From Halomarina pelagica (GTDB lineage Archaea > Halobacteriota > Halobacteria > Halobacteriales > Haloarculaceae): DNA of 64,000 nt. The notes below the pieces were generated by a model. That model made no database searches, was not told where the DNA came from, and saw nothing but the letters and a program-made list of their open reading frames with translations. The position numbers and the translations under genes are program-made. The stretch spans positions 1,550,001 through 1,614,000 of the forward strand of contig NZ_CP100454.1 of the NCBI RefSeq assembly GCF_024228315.1. The letters are read 5' to 3'. Shown piece by piece: positions 8,858 through 16,883 of this stretch (position 1 is its first letter; each line of letters starts with the position of its first letter).

Positions 8858-10579
8858 ATGTTCGGGGACGCGGGGGACCGCGGCGGGGGCGACGCGCTCG
8901 ACGCGGCCGGCTACGAGCGATTGCGCCGGGCGACCGAGACGCACCGCGAGGACGTCGTCGTTCGGTTGTGCGGCGAGGTGGGGTTGCACCCCGAGGAGGT
9001 GACGCGCGTGCGCCTCGTCGACGTGCTCCCCCACGGGGATCACTTCTTCCTGCGCGTCCCCGGTGAGGAGTCGGATGCGCGCGAGGCGTACCTCCCGCCC
9101 GACGTGGAGCACGACCTGCGAAAGTACGCCGACGGGGCGGGGATCGCGCCCGACGAGCCGCTGGTGGGGGTGTCGCCGAGACGGGTGCAGATGCTCGTCT
9201 CCGAGGTGGCCGCGCGCGCGGCGGCGGCGACCGGCGACGCGGTCTTCGAGGGGCTCTCGACCCGGGACCTCCGGGGTTACTTCGCCCGGCGATTGCTCGT
9301 CGAGCGCGGCCTCGATCCGCGGGTCGTGCTCGCCGTCGGACGGTACGATCGCCCGGAACAGCTCGCCCCGTACCTCGAACCGGCCGATCGGGGGGCGGTC
9401 GTCCGGGCGTTCGAACGACGGGGCGGGGGCGGCCCCGGACGGTTCGACCGGGGGAGCGCGGGGCGGCTTCGAACCGTCGCGCGACTGCTCCGGGAGGCGA
9501 GCGGGGCGCTGACGGACGCGACGACCGAGGACGCCGTCGAGACGATCGCCTGCGAGCGGCTGACGGGGACGGCCGCCTACCGGACGGCGACCGTGTTCGA
9601 CCCGACGGCCGGGACGGAGCCGACGGGCGGCGCGGCGGACGCGCTCGCGGCGGCGCTCGAGGCCGACGACTCCGCCCGGGCGGTCGTTCGGGCGGCCGTC
9701 GAGGAGGGAACGATCAGGGCGACCGCCGTCGAGGAGAGGACGGAACGGACGACGGTGATCGTCGTCCCGCTGACGCACGGACGGCAGACCCGGGGGGCGC
9801 TGTGCGCCGTCCCCACCGCGCCGGTCGCCGAGGCCGAACGCGACCTGCTCGCGATCTACGGGGCGCACGTCGCGGCGGCGCTCGCGGGCGTCGAACACCG
9901 GCGGCTGCTGCTCGCCGACACCGCGACGGAACTCACCCTCGAGTCGACCTCGGGTTCCTTCCTCGCGACCGCCTCGAGCGCGCTCGACTGCACGTTCCGA
10001 CTGGAGGGGATCGCCCCGGCCGAGGCCGGGGCGTTCCTGTACTACGTCACCGTACGGGGCGCGTCGCCGGACGCGGCGCTCGAACGGGCGGCCGACGCCC
10101 CGGCGATCGAGGACGCGCGACTCGTCAGCGGGCGGGCGGACGGCGCGCTGCTCGAACTCGTCGTCACCGACTCGCCCGTCGGCGCGCTCGTCGAGTGCGG
10201 CGGGACCGTCCGCGACCTCGTCGTCGAGCGCGGGGTGGTCACGCTGGTCGGCGAGGTCGCGAGCGACGTCGACGTCCGGGAGGTGGTCGAGACCGTCCGC
10301 GCGGCGTACCCCCGGACGCGGCTGGTCGCGAAGCGGGAGGTCGAGCGGCCCGTCCGGTCCGGCGGGGCGTTCCCCGAGCGACTCGACGAGGTCCTCACCG
10401 ACAGACAGCTGTCCGTCCTCCGCGCCGCCTACTACGCCGGCTACTTCGAGTGGCCGCGCGAATCGACGGCGGAGGAACTCGCCGACTCCGTCGGCGTCTC
10501 CTCGCCGACGCTCCACAACCACCTCAGGCGCGCCCAGCAGAAGCTCCTGACCGCCGTCATCGAGCGGGACCGACGCTAG
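8858..10579 (+). CDS. Regulator: degenerate tyrosine-recombinase-like domain, GAF, HTH-10 (bacterio-opsin activator type)
   Basis: A 573-residue regulator. Residues about 12-185 resemble the catalytic half of a tyrosine recombinase (CGEVGLHPEEVTRVRLVDV, then TRDLRGYFARRLL and QLAPYLEP), but the catalytic His/Arg pattern is incomplete, so it is more likely a DNA-binding relic. About 205-345 look like a GAF sensor domain. The next part is the bacterio-opsin activator linker, and about 513-567 are HTH-10 (LTDRQLSVLRAAYYAGYF, ELADSVGVSSPTLHNHLRRA). Between acs and the symporter genes it is the obvious candidate regulator of both. A palindrome CGAGATCTCG lies upstream at 8790-8799. Confidence 0.85.
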   Translation: MFGDAGDRGGGDALDAAGYERLRRATETHREDVVVRLCGEVGLHPEEVTRVRLVDVLPHGDHFFLRVPGEESDAREAYLPPDVEHDLRKYADGAGIAPDEPLVGVSPRRVQMLVSEVAARAAAATGDAVFEGLSTRDLRGYFARRLLVERGLDPRVVLAVGRYDRPEQLAPYLEPADRGAVVRAFERRGGGGPGRFDRGSAGRLRTVARLLREASGALTDATTEDAVETIACERLTGTAAYRTATVFDPTAGTEPTGGAADALAAALEADDSARAVVRAAVEEGTIRATAVEERTERTTVIVVPLTHGRQTRGALCAVPTAPVAEAERDLLAIYGAHVAAALAGVEHRRLLLADTATELTLESTSGSFLATASSALDCTFRLEGIAPAEAGAFLYYVTVRGASPDAALERAADAPAIEDARLVSGRADGALLELVVTDSPVGALVECGGTVRDLVVERGVVTLVGEVASDVDVREVVETVRAAYPRTRLVAKREVERPVRSGGAFPERLDEVLTDRQLSVLRAAYYAGYFEWPRESTAEELADSVGVSSPTLHNHLRRAQQKLLTAVIERDRR

Positions 10580-10905
10580 CTGTCTAGGGGTCGCTGATCG
10601 CCCGCCCGACGGCGACCGTTCGACGGAGGCGAGCGCGAACCGACCCGACGGCGGTCCAGGGAGTCGAATCCGGCGATCGGCCGATCCGCGGGACGGTCGT
10701 ACAGACTCTTTTAATGCAATTAGGCACGTCACTTATTCCATTGGTGGTACACGGTCCCAACCGTCATGATAGTACATGGGGTAGAACAGGGGGTACGGTC
10801 GTCGGTTCGAACGCCGCGTCCGCCGAGCCGGGGGGCTCGAACCGGCGCACGCGCGCGCTCGCCGGCCGCGCGACACCGACCGCCCGCGACGGAACGGGGG
10901 GATCG
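10580..10905 (+). promoter_or_regulatory. Symporter promoter with 12-base palindrome and long leader
   Basis: No gene is seen. A perfect palindrome GATCGGCCGATC (10675-10686) lies about 25 bases before a TATA-like TTTTAAT (10709-10715), the expected place for an activator site. Transcription from there would leave a leader of about 165 bases before the chosen ATG at 10906. An earlier in-frame ATG at 10714 overlaps the TATA box and would add a non-conserved-looking 64 residues, so it was not used. Confidence 0.5.
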
Positions 10906-11352
10906 ATGAACGAGCGAGACGCGGCGGGGAGGGGAGCGAACGGCGCGGATGAGACGGCCGCGAGCGGCGACGGGCCGACGGCGGCGGCGGACGGCGGGCA
11001 CGCGACGGGACGGGCGACGGCCACGGGTGCGGCGGAACCGACGAACTACCTCGACGCCGAGGTGAACCTGCTGTCGCCGAGTACGCCGTACATGCGCGAT
11101 CACCTGCGGATCATCTGGACCGGGTTCGCCGTCTGGTTCGTCGCGGTCTTCGGCCCGGTGACGCTGACGGCCATCGCGCCGGACCTCATGACGACGCAGA
11201 TGCCCGTCATCGGGTTCCCGCTGCACTACTTCCTGATGGCGATCGGCGCTCCGACCACCGGCCTGCTCCTCTCGTACTGGTACGTCCGCAAGCGCGACCG
11301 GCTCGACGAGAAGTACGGCATCAGACACGGCGTCGGGGGTGAGACCGAATGA
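10906..11352 (+). CDS. DUF4212 small subunit of a sodium:solute symporter
   Basis: A 148-residue membrane protein. After a low-complexity Ala/Gly/Thr-rich cytoplasmic tail of about 55 residues comes the conserved part: YMRDHLRIIWTGFAVWFV, a first helix, then FPLHYFLMAIGAPTTGLL as second helix and a charged end YVRKRDRLDEKYG. This is the small-subunit family always found before a matching SSS symporter, and here it overlaps the symporter start by four bases (ATGA). The start was chosen for the GGGGGGAT stretch before ATG 10906. The long N-terminal tail is unusual. Confidence 0.85.
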   Translation: MNERDAAGRGANGADETAASGDGPTAAADGGHATGRATATGAAEPTNYLDAEVNLLSPSTPYMRDHLRIIWTGFAVWFVAVFGPVTLTAIAPDLMTTQMPVIGFPLHYFLMAIGAPTTGLLLSYWYVRKRDRLDEKYGIRHGVGGETE

Positions 11353-13034
11353 CTGCGAGCGTCCCGCTCCAGAGCGGGGGGTTGCTCCCGGAGGGGCTGA
11401 ACATCTCGTTCAAGTTCCTGCCGGCCGTCCTCGTGCTGTCGATGCTGGGGCTGTTCCTCGCGATCGGGTTCGTCTTCCGCGTGGCCGACGCAGAGGACAT
11501 GTGGGTCGCCGGCCGCTCGATCGGCAACCTCGAGAACGGTGCCGCGATCGGCGCGAACTGGATGTCTGCGGCCTCCTACCTCGGCATGGCGGGGCTGATC
11601 GCGCTGTCCGGGGTCTACGGGCTGGCGTTCGTCGTCGGCTGGACGACGGCGTTCTTCATCGTGCTGATCTTCATGGCCGCCCAGATGCGCCGGTTCGGGA
11701 AGTACACGGCCCCGGACTTCGTCGGCGACCGCTTCAACTCCGACGCCGCCCGCGCCATCGCGGCCGTCACGACGTTCCTGATCGGGTTCGTCTACGCCAT
11801 CGGACAGGCTCGCGGCATGGCGCTGGTCGGCCTGTACGTGTTCGGCGACATCGGCCTGTTCGGCCTGACCGGCTACCAGTCGATGGTCGTCTTCATGATG
11901 GCCATCACCGTCGGCTACCTGACGCTGTCCGGGATGCTCGGCGCGACGAAGAACCAGGCCGTCCAGTACACCATCCTCATCGCCGCGTTCCTCGCCGGGC
12001 TGTACGCCGTCGGCTTCACGCAGGGGTACTCGACGGTACTCCCGCAGATCCAGTACGGCCAGCTCATCAGCGAACTCGGCAGCGAGTTCTCGGAGCCGTT
12101 CGTGAGCGGGAGCTACTACCTGTGGATCGCGACGTGCTTCTCGCTGATCGTCGGGACCGCGGGGCTGCCCCACGTCCTCGTGCGGTTCTACACGGTCGAG
12201 AACGAGCGGACCGCCCGCTGGTCGACCGTGTGGGGGCTGTTCTTCATCTGCCTGCTGTACTGGAGCGCCCCCGCGTTCGCCGCGTTCGGGACCGACCTCT
12301 ACGCGGAGCAGGTCGGCCCGGTGTACGGCGCGAGCGGCATGGAGAGCGCGGCCGCCGACGTCATCGTCGTGCTGGCGACGCAACTGGCCGGCCTGCCCGG
12401 CTGGTTCGTCGGCTTCGTCGCGGCGGGCGGCATCGCCGCCGCCATCGCGACGGTCGCCGGCCTGTTCATCGCCGGCTCGTCGGCCATCTCCCACGACATC
12501 TACACCAACATCATCAACCCCGACGCGACCCAGCGCCAGCAGGTGCTCGTCGGCCGCCTGAGCATCATCCTGCTGGGCGTCATCACGACGCTGGCCGCGC
12601 TGGATCCCGCCGCGCCCATCGCGGCGCTCGTCGCGTACGCCTTCTCGCTGGCCGGGTCGGTGCTGTTCCCGATGTTCTTCCTCGGGCTCTGGTGGGAGAA
12701 CGCGAACCGCAAGGGCGCGCTCAGCGGCATGACCACCGGGCTCGTCCTCTGGTCGATCCCGATGATCAACGAGGTCGTCCCGAACTACGTGGGCGGCGTC
12801 GAGGCCCCGCTCGTCCCGGCGCTGGCCCAGTGGATGCCCGCGATCGGGTCGGCGCTGATCGCCACGCCCGTCGTGTTCGCGGTCACCATCGGCGTCTCGC
12901 TCGCCACCGAGGAGCCGGACCTGCGGACCAAGCGGCTCGTCCGGCAGTGTCACAGCCCCGAACCCATGCGGGAGACGACGGCCGCCGAGGCGGTCGCCGC
13001 CAAGAGCGGGGGCGAGACCCCCGCGGACGACTGA
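11349..13034 (+). CDS. Sodium:solute symporter, acetate permease-like (SSS family)
   Basis: A 561-residue carrier with about 13 hydrophobic segments. The SSS core is clear: AGRSIGNLENGAAIGANWMSAASYLGMAG (helix 2, Na+ site region), GFVYAIGQARGMALVG, and the late motif AGGIAAAIATVAGLFIAGSSAISHDIY. Together with the DUF4212 subunit it forms the two-component SSS type thought to carry acetate or related short acids; its place beside acs supports acetate. It is followed two bases later by a UspA gene. Confidence 0.9.
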   Translation: MTASVPLQSGGLLPEGLNISFKFLPAVLVLSMLGLFLAIGFVFRVADAEDMWVAGRSIGNLENGAAIGANWMSAASYLGMAGLIALSGVYGLAFVVGWTTAFFIVLIFMAAQMRRFGKYTAPDFVGDRFNSDAARAIAAVTTFLIGFVYAIGQARGMALVGLYVFGDIGLFGLTGYQSMVVFMMAITVGYLTLSGMLGATKNQAVQYTILIAAFLAGLYAVGFTQGYSTVLPQIQYGQLISELGSEFSEPFVSGSYYLWIATCFSLIVGTAGLPHVLVRFYTVENERTARWSTVWGLFFICLLYWSAPAFAAFGTDLYAEQVGPVYGASGMESAAADVIVVLATQLAGLPGWFVGFVAAGGIAAAIATVAGLFIAGSSAISHDIYTNIINPDATQRQQVLVGRLSIILLGVITTLAALDPAAPIAALVAYAFSLAGSVLFPMFFLGLWWENANRKGALSGMTTGLVLWSIPMINEVVPNYVGGVEAPLVPALAQWMPAIGSALIATPVVFAVTIGVSLATEEPDLRTKRLVRQCHSPEPMRETTAAEAVAAKSGGETPADD

Positions 13035-13036
13035 CG

Positions 13037-13501
13037 ATGTACGACCGCATCCTCGTCCCGACCGACGGGAGCGACGTCGCCGAGACCGCGGTCGGCCACG
13101 CGCTCGACCTCGCCGAACGGTACGGCGCGACCGTCGACGCGCTGTACGTCGTCGACATCGACGCGGTGGAGGTGGGCCTCGGCACCGAGCAGATCGACCG
13201 GCTCCGCGCGGGCAGGTTCCACGAGATGGACGAGTTGCGGGAGCGCGCGGAGGCCGCGACCGGCTACGTCGCCGACGCGGGCGCGGAGCGCGGCGTCGAG
13301 GTCGTCGAACACGTCCGGGCGGGCGTTCCCCACCGGGTCATCGCGGACTACGTCGAGGACCACGACGTCGACCTCGTCGTGATGGGCAGCCACGGACGCT
13401 CCGGCGTCAGGCGCGCGCTCCTCGGGAGCGTGACCGAGCGCGTCCTCCGATCGACCAAGCGGCCCGTCCTGGTCGTCGACGCGCGCGCGGACGGCGACTG
13501 A
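13037..13501 (+). CDS. Universal stress protein (UspA family)
   Basis: A 154-residue UspA domain protein. It starts MYDRILVPTDGSD and ends with the ATP-binding type motif GSHGRSGVRRALLGSVTERVL and PVLVVD. It begins two bases after the symporter stop, an association seen with many haloarchaeal transporters, where it is assumed to modulate transport. Two more UspA-type genes or domains occur in this window (29327-29773 and within 54780-57173). Confidence 0.9.
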   Translation: MYDRILVPTDGSDVAETAVGHALDLAERYGATVDALYVVDIDAVEVGLGTEQIDRLRAGRFHEMDELRERAEAATGYVADAGAERGVEVVEHVRAGVPHRVIADYVEDHDVDLVVMGSHGRSGVRRALLGSVTERVLRSTKRPVLVVDARADGD

Positions 13502-13523
13502 CCGTGGGGGGTCGACCGCGCCC

Positions 13524-13736
13524 GTGAGCCTCCCCGACCGACTCCGCGAGCACGTCGACGAACACCGGTCGGGGATGGTCGCCGACCTGGCGTTCGCCGT
13601 CGTCTGGGTGACGGGCGTCAGCCTGCTGTTCGAGGTCGTCGACGGCCCGCGGTGGGCGTACTACCTGTTCATGCTCGCCGGCGTGGCCGCGTACTTCGCC
13701 TTCTTCTGGTCGCTGAAGGCGGCCAGCGAGCAATAG
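13524..13736 (+). CDS. Small two-helix membrane protein at the end of the acetate operon
   Basis: A 70-residue protein with two hydrophobic segments (about 19-38, LAFAVVWVTGVSLLF; about 45-64, YYLFMLAGVAAYFAFFW) and charged ends. It starts with GTG 22 bases after the UspA gene and has good GC-ending codons, so it probably belongs to the symporter operon. No known domain was recognised. It is one of three small membrane proteins next to transporter genes in this window. Confidence 0.7.
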   Translation: MSLPDRLREHVDEHRSGMVADLAFAVVWVTGVSLLFEVVDGPRWAYYLFMLAGVAAYFAFFWSLKAASEQ

Positions 13737-13798
13737 CGGGATCAGCGGGATCAGGCGCTCGACCGCGGACGACCGCTCCTAGACGCTCCTCGTGGCGC

Positions 13799-14443
13799 TC
13801 AGGCGTACGCCTCACAGTCGAGGACCGTTCTGCGGGCGACGGCGATGACGGCGACGGCGAACGCCACCCCCGCGACCGATTGCAACCAGGTGTGCGCTCC
13901 CAGCAGCGGGCGGTTCACGACCATCACGGCCGGCACGACGAGGAGCGGTCCGAACCGGCGATCGACGAGGAGCAGGAACAGGGTCGGCACGGTCGTGAAC
14001 GTCACGTGCCCGGAGAGGTCCCAGAACGGCGCGATCGCCGCGTACGGGAGCAGGGCGAGCAGCAGGAGCGCGGCCGCGTCGGGGACGATCCGCCCCCACC
14101 CGTTGGCGGTCCAGAGCGCCCACAGCAGTCCGGCACCCGCGGCCACCCCGAGCGCGGTCGCGAGATCCAGCCGCCAGCTCGGATCGACGAGCGCGGTGGA
14201 GATCCCCGTCGGCGTCACCAGCAGGTAGGCGGCGGCGGGCGTCACCGCCGCCGCGAGCGCCGTCGCGTACGCCCCGAACCGGTACCCGAGGCCACGCCAG
14301 CCGTCGTCCTCGCGTCGCCACTCGACGACGATCGCGACCAGCCCCACCGCGGCGACGTACGGCAGGGGGTGGAAGACGCGCTCGTAGAGGCGCATGAACG
14401 CGAACAACGGCTCCGAGATCCCGGGGTCGAGGAGCGAACTCAC
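13799..14443 (-). CDS. PAP2-like membrane protein with altered active site
   Basis: A 214-residue protein of about six hydrophobic segments. The second half has the PAP2 pattern: DLSGHVTFTTVPTL (PSGH block) and NRPLLGAHTWLQSVAG, which fits the third block R-x5-H-x3-D except that the last residue is Gln. The PAP2 family removes phosphate from lipid phosphates; the D-to-Q change may reduce or alter activity. The start is uncertain: GTG at 14443 gives a sensible N-terminus, while the frame is open to a TTG at 14470. It faces the pilus operon promoter. Confidence 0.6.
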   Translation of the reverse strand: MSSLLDPGISEPLFAFMRLYERVFHPLPYVAAVGLVAIVVEWRREDDGWRGLGYRFGAYATALAAAVTPAAAYLLVTPTGISTALVDPSWRLDLATALGVAAGAGLLWALWTANGWGRIVPDAAALLLLALLPYAAIAPFWDLSGHVTFTTVPTLFLLLVDRRFGPLLVVPAVMVVNRPLLGAHTWLQSVAGVAFAVAVIAVARRTVLDCEAYA

Positions 14444-14512
14444 CACACGCCGTCGGGTCGGGAGCGACAAAAGGTCGGGGACGCGCCTGCCGACGGGCCG
14501 CCGAAGACAATG

Positions 14513-14520
14513 TTTAAATA
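14513..14520 (+). promoter_or_regulatory. TATA box of the pilus-like operon
   Basis: TTTAAATA is centred 27 bases before the ATG at 14544. In haloarchaea this distance means that transcription starts at or within a few bases of the ATG, so the first gene is probably translated from a leaderless mRNA. Confidence 0.7.
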
Positions 14521-14543
14521 CCGAAAGGTATCGAATCGTGACT

Positions 14544-16883
14544 ATGTCAGAATCGGATACGTCCGTGGGCGTTCCCCCGCCGCGACCGCCGGACGCGCCC
14601 GACGCGTGGTACGCGCCGGACGTGCTGCGACAGGAGGAGATCCACCCCGGCGTCGTCGTGACGGTCCGTCGCGCGGGTGACGAGTTCCGCTACACGACGC
14701 GGGAGCCGTCGCTGTCGACGAACGCCGAGCGGGCGCTCGGTCGGGTCCGCGAGTACTTCTCGGCGGCGAGCGCGACGCCCCCGCTGACGCGCGAGGGCGC
14801 GGTCGAGCGCATGGCCGCCGGCGTCGGGCCGAAGTACGAGCGCGCCGTCGATCGGTTGACCGACCTCTCCGCGGCGATGGAGGCTCGGCTCACCTACCAC
14901 GTCCTCGCCGAGGTGCGCTGTCTCGGGTCGCTGACGCCGCACGCGCTCGACGACGCCATCGAAGTCGCCGACGAGCGCGACGGCGAGGTGATCGTTCACA
15001 CGGCCGACTACGCGCCGGTCCGAACGGGGATCGCGGAGACGGATCACCTCGAACGCTTCGCCAGCGAGCGCCTCTCGCGCTACTCGGTGTCGTTTCTCGA
15101 CTTCGAGATCCCCGTCGTCGTCTACCGCGAGAACGTCCTCGGGAACGACCCGTTCACGACCAAGTACGCGATCAGGGAACCGGACCTCCTGCCGGGCGAC
15201 CGCGCGCTCGTCGAGGAGTGCAAGGAGCGCATCTGGGAGGCCACCGTCGACGGCGTCTTCCTGCGGGACGACGGGACCGCGGACGACGACGCCACCGCGT
15301 TCGTCCGCGAACGAGCCGAGGCGGTCCTCTCGCGACGGCTCACCGCCGAGGACGCGCGGACGTGGCTCGAGGCGCTCCGCTATCGCCTCCGGACGGCGCT
15401 CGCCGCGTACGACCTCGCCCTCCCGCCGGTCGACGAGCGGTTCGCCCCCGACCGGCTCTCCGATCTCGTCTACTACGTCCTCCGGGACTACGTCGGCTAC
15501 GGTCACCTCACGATCCCCATCAGGGACGGTCGGCTCGAGGACATCGAGGCCAACCGCGTCGGCGAGCGGGTGAAGGTCGTCCCCCGCGGACTCGACGAGC
15601 GCGTCCCGACGAACCTGGCCTTCGAGCGCGAGGCGGAGTTCGTCAACGTCGTCACGCAACTCGCCGCGAGCGACGGCGTCGAGGTGAACGCGAGCACGCC
15701 CAGCGCGAAGGTGAACCTGCGGCCGCCGGGGTCGGACGAGACGATCCGGTGCGCCGTCGCGCTCCCCACGATCAGCGAGGGCGGGCCGCACATCTCGATC
15801 CGCAAGCAAGCGCCGGAGCCCCTCACGCCCGTCGACCTCGTCGAGGCGGGGAGCCTCCCGACCGAACTCGTCGCCCTGCTCTGGTTGCTCTACGAGCACC
15901 ACGGCGTCGTCCTGTTCGCGGGGCCGACCGGGGTAGGCAAGACGACGCTCATGAACGCCCACGTTCCGTTCATTCCCTTCGACGACCGCCCGGTGAGCAT
16001 CGACGAGGGCTCCCGGGAGGTGTGGCTCCCCCACGAGACGGGCGTCTCGCTCACCACGCGCGACCACGAGCGCGAGTACAAGCGCGTGACGATGGCCGAT
16101 CTGATGACCGAGACGAACTACCTCAATCCGGACGTGGAGATCATCGCCGAGATCAACACGCCCGAGAGCTTCGCCTCCTTCGCGCAGATCGTCTCGACCG
16201 GCCACGGCGTCCTCGGCACGACCCACGCCGAGGACGTCGAGCGGCTGGTCAACCGCGCCGTCGAGCAGGGGTTGCCGGCCTACCTGCTCGCGGAACTCGA
16301 TCTCGTCGTCTTCCCGAAACGCGTCGGCGGCGAGCGGTACGTCGGCCGGGTCGTCGAGTTCCTCGACGGCCCGGCGACCGGCTCCGGCGGTGGCGTCGTC
16401 GAGCGCGGCGGAACGACGATCCACTACGACACGGTCTGCGAGCGCACCGTCGACGGCGGGTTCGCGTTCGCGTACGACCACCCCGCGCTCGGCGACGACG
16501 CGCGCGACTGCCGGACGGCGGTGTTCGACCGCATCGCGGATCGGACCGACCGCCCCGTCGAGGCCGTCGAGCGCGAGTTCCTCCGCAAGCACCGGTACGT
16601 CGAGTACCTCGTGAACGAGGGCGTCAGCGACGCCGACGAGCTGTTCGGCTTCCTCGCGGACCTCCGCGCGAACGAGGCGGCGACGGTCGAGCGCGTCGCG
16701 CACGCGCGCCGGCGCGAACGGGGAGAGGACGGCGGGGGGGAGATCGACGAGGGAAGGGTCCGTGACGACGGAACCGACGGCGAGGGGGTCGACGCGCGTC
16801 TCGACGGGGGGCGCGTCGACGGTGGAGGAACCGAAGACGACGGTGGAAACGGCGTCGGCGGGGGGCGCGATGGCCACGCGTAA
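14544..16883 (+). CDS. Type IV pilus/secretion assembly ATPase (PilB/GspE/TadA family)
   Basis: A 779-residue cytoplasmic hexameric ATPase that powers pilin assembly. The N-terminal half (about 1-420) is the archaeal-type accessory domain; Walker A GPTGVGKTT is at about 459-467, the Asp box follows (DEGSREVWLPHE), Walker B is EIIAEINTPES, and the His box is STGHGVLGTTHAEDV. The last 65 residues are Asp/Gly-rich low complexity. The next gene begins inside the last 14 bases. The ATG was chosen because it sits at leaderless distance from the TATA box. Confidence 0.92.
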   Translation: MSESDTSVGVPPPRPPDAPDAWYAPDVLRQEEIHPGVVVTVRRAGDEFRYTTREPSLSTNAERALGRVREYFSAASATPPLTREGAVERMAAGVGPKYERAVDRLTDLSAAMEARLTYHVLAEVRCLGSLTPHALDDAIEVADERDGEVIVHTADYAPVRTGIAETDHLERFASERLSRYSVSFLDFEIPVVVYRENVLGNDPFTTKYAIREPDLLPGDRALVEECKERIWEATVDGVFLRDDGTADDDATAFVRERAEAVLSRRLTAEDARTWLEALRYRLRTALAAYDLALPPVDERFAPDRLSDLVYYVLRDYVGYGHLTIPIRDGRLEDIEANRVGERVKVVPRGLDERVPTNLAFEREAEFVNVVTQLAASDGVEVNASTPSAKVNLRPPGSDETIRCAVALPTISEGGPHISIRKQAPEPLTPVDLVEAGSLPTELVALLWLLYEHHGVVLFAGPTGVGKTTLMNAHVPFIPFDDRPVSIDEGSREVWLPHETGVSLTTRDHEREYKRVTMADLMTETNYLNPDVEIIAEINTPESFASFAQIVSTGHGVLGTTHAEDVERLVNRAVEQGLPAYLLAELDLVVFPKRVGGERYVGRVVEFLDGPATGSGGGVVERGGTTIHYDTVCERTVDGGFAFAYDHPALGDDARDCRTAVFDRIADRTDRPVEAVEREFLRKHRYVEYLVNEGVSDADELFGFLADLRANEAATVERVAHARRRERGEDGGGEIDEGRVRDDGTDGEGVDARLDGGRVDGGGTEDDGGNGVGGGRDGHA

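Noticed and set aside
10714..10905. Possible earlier start for the DUF4212 protein
   Set aside because: The ATG overlaps the TATA-like element and the added residues are low-complexity and outside the conserved domain.
16762..16869. GTG start giving a longer platform protein
   Set aside because: It would overlap the ATPase gene by 122 bases with Thr/Ser-rich residues; ATG 16870 gives the usual N-terminus.
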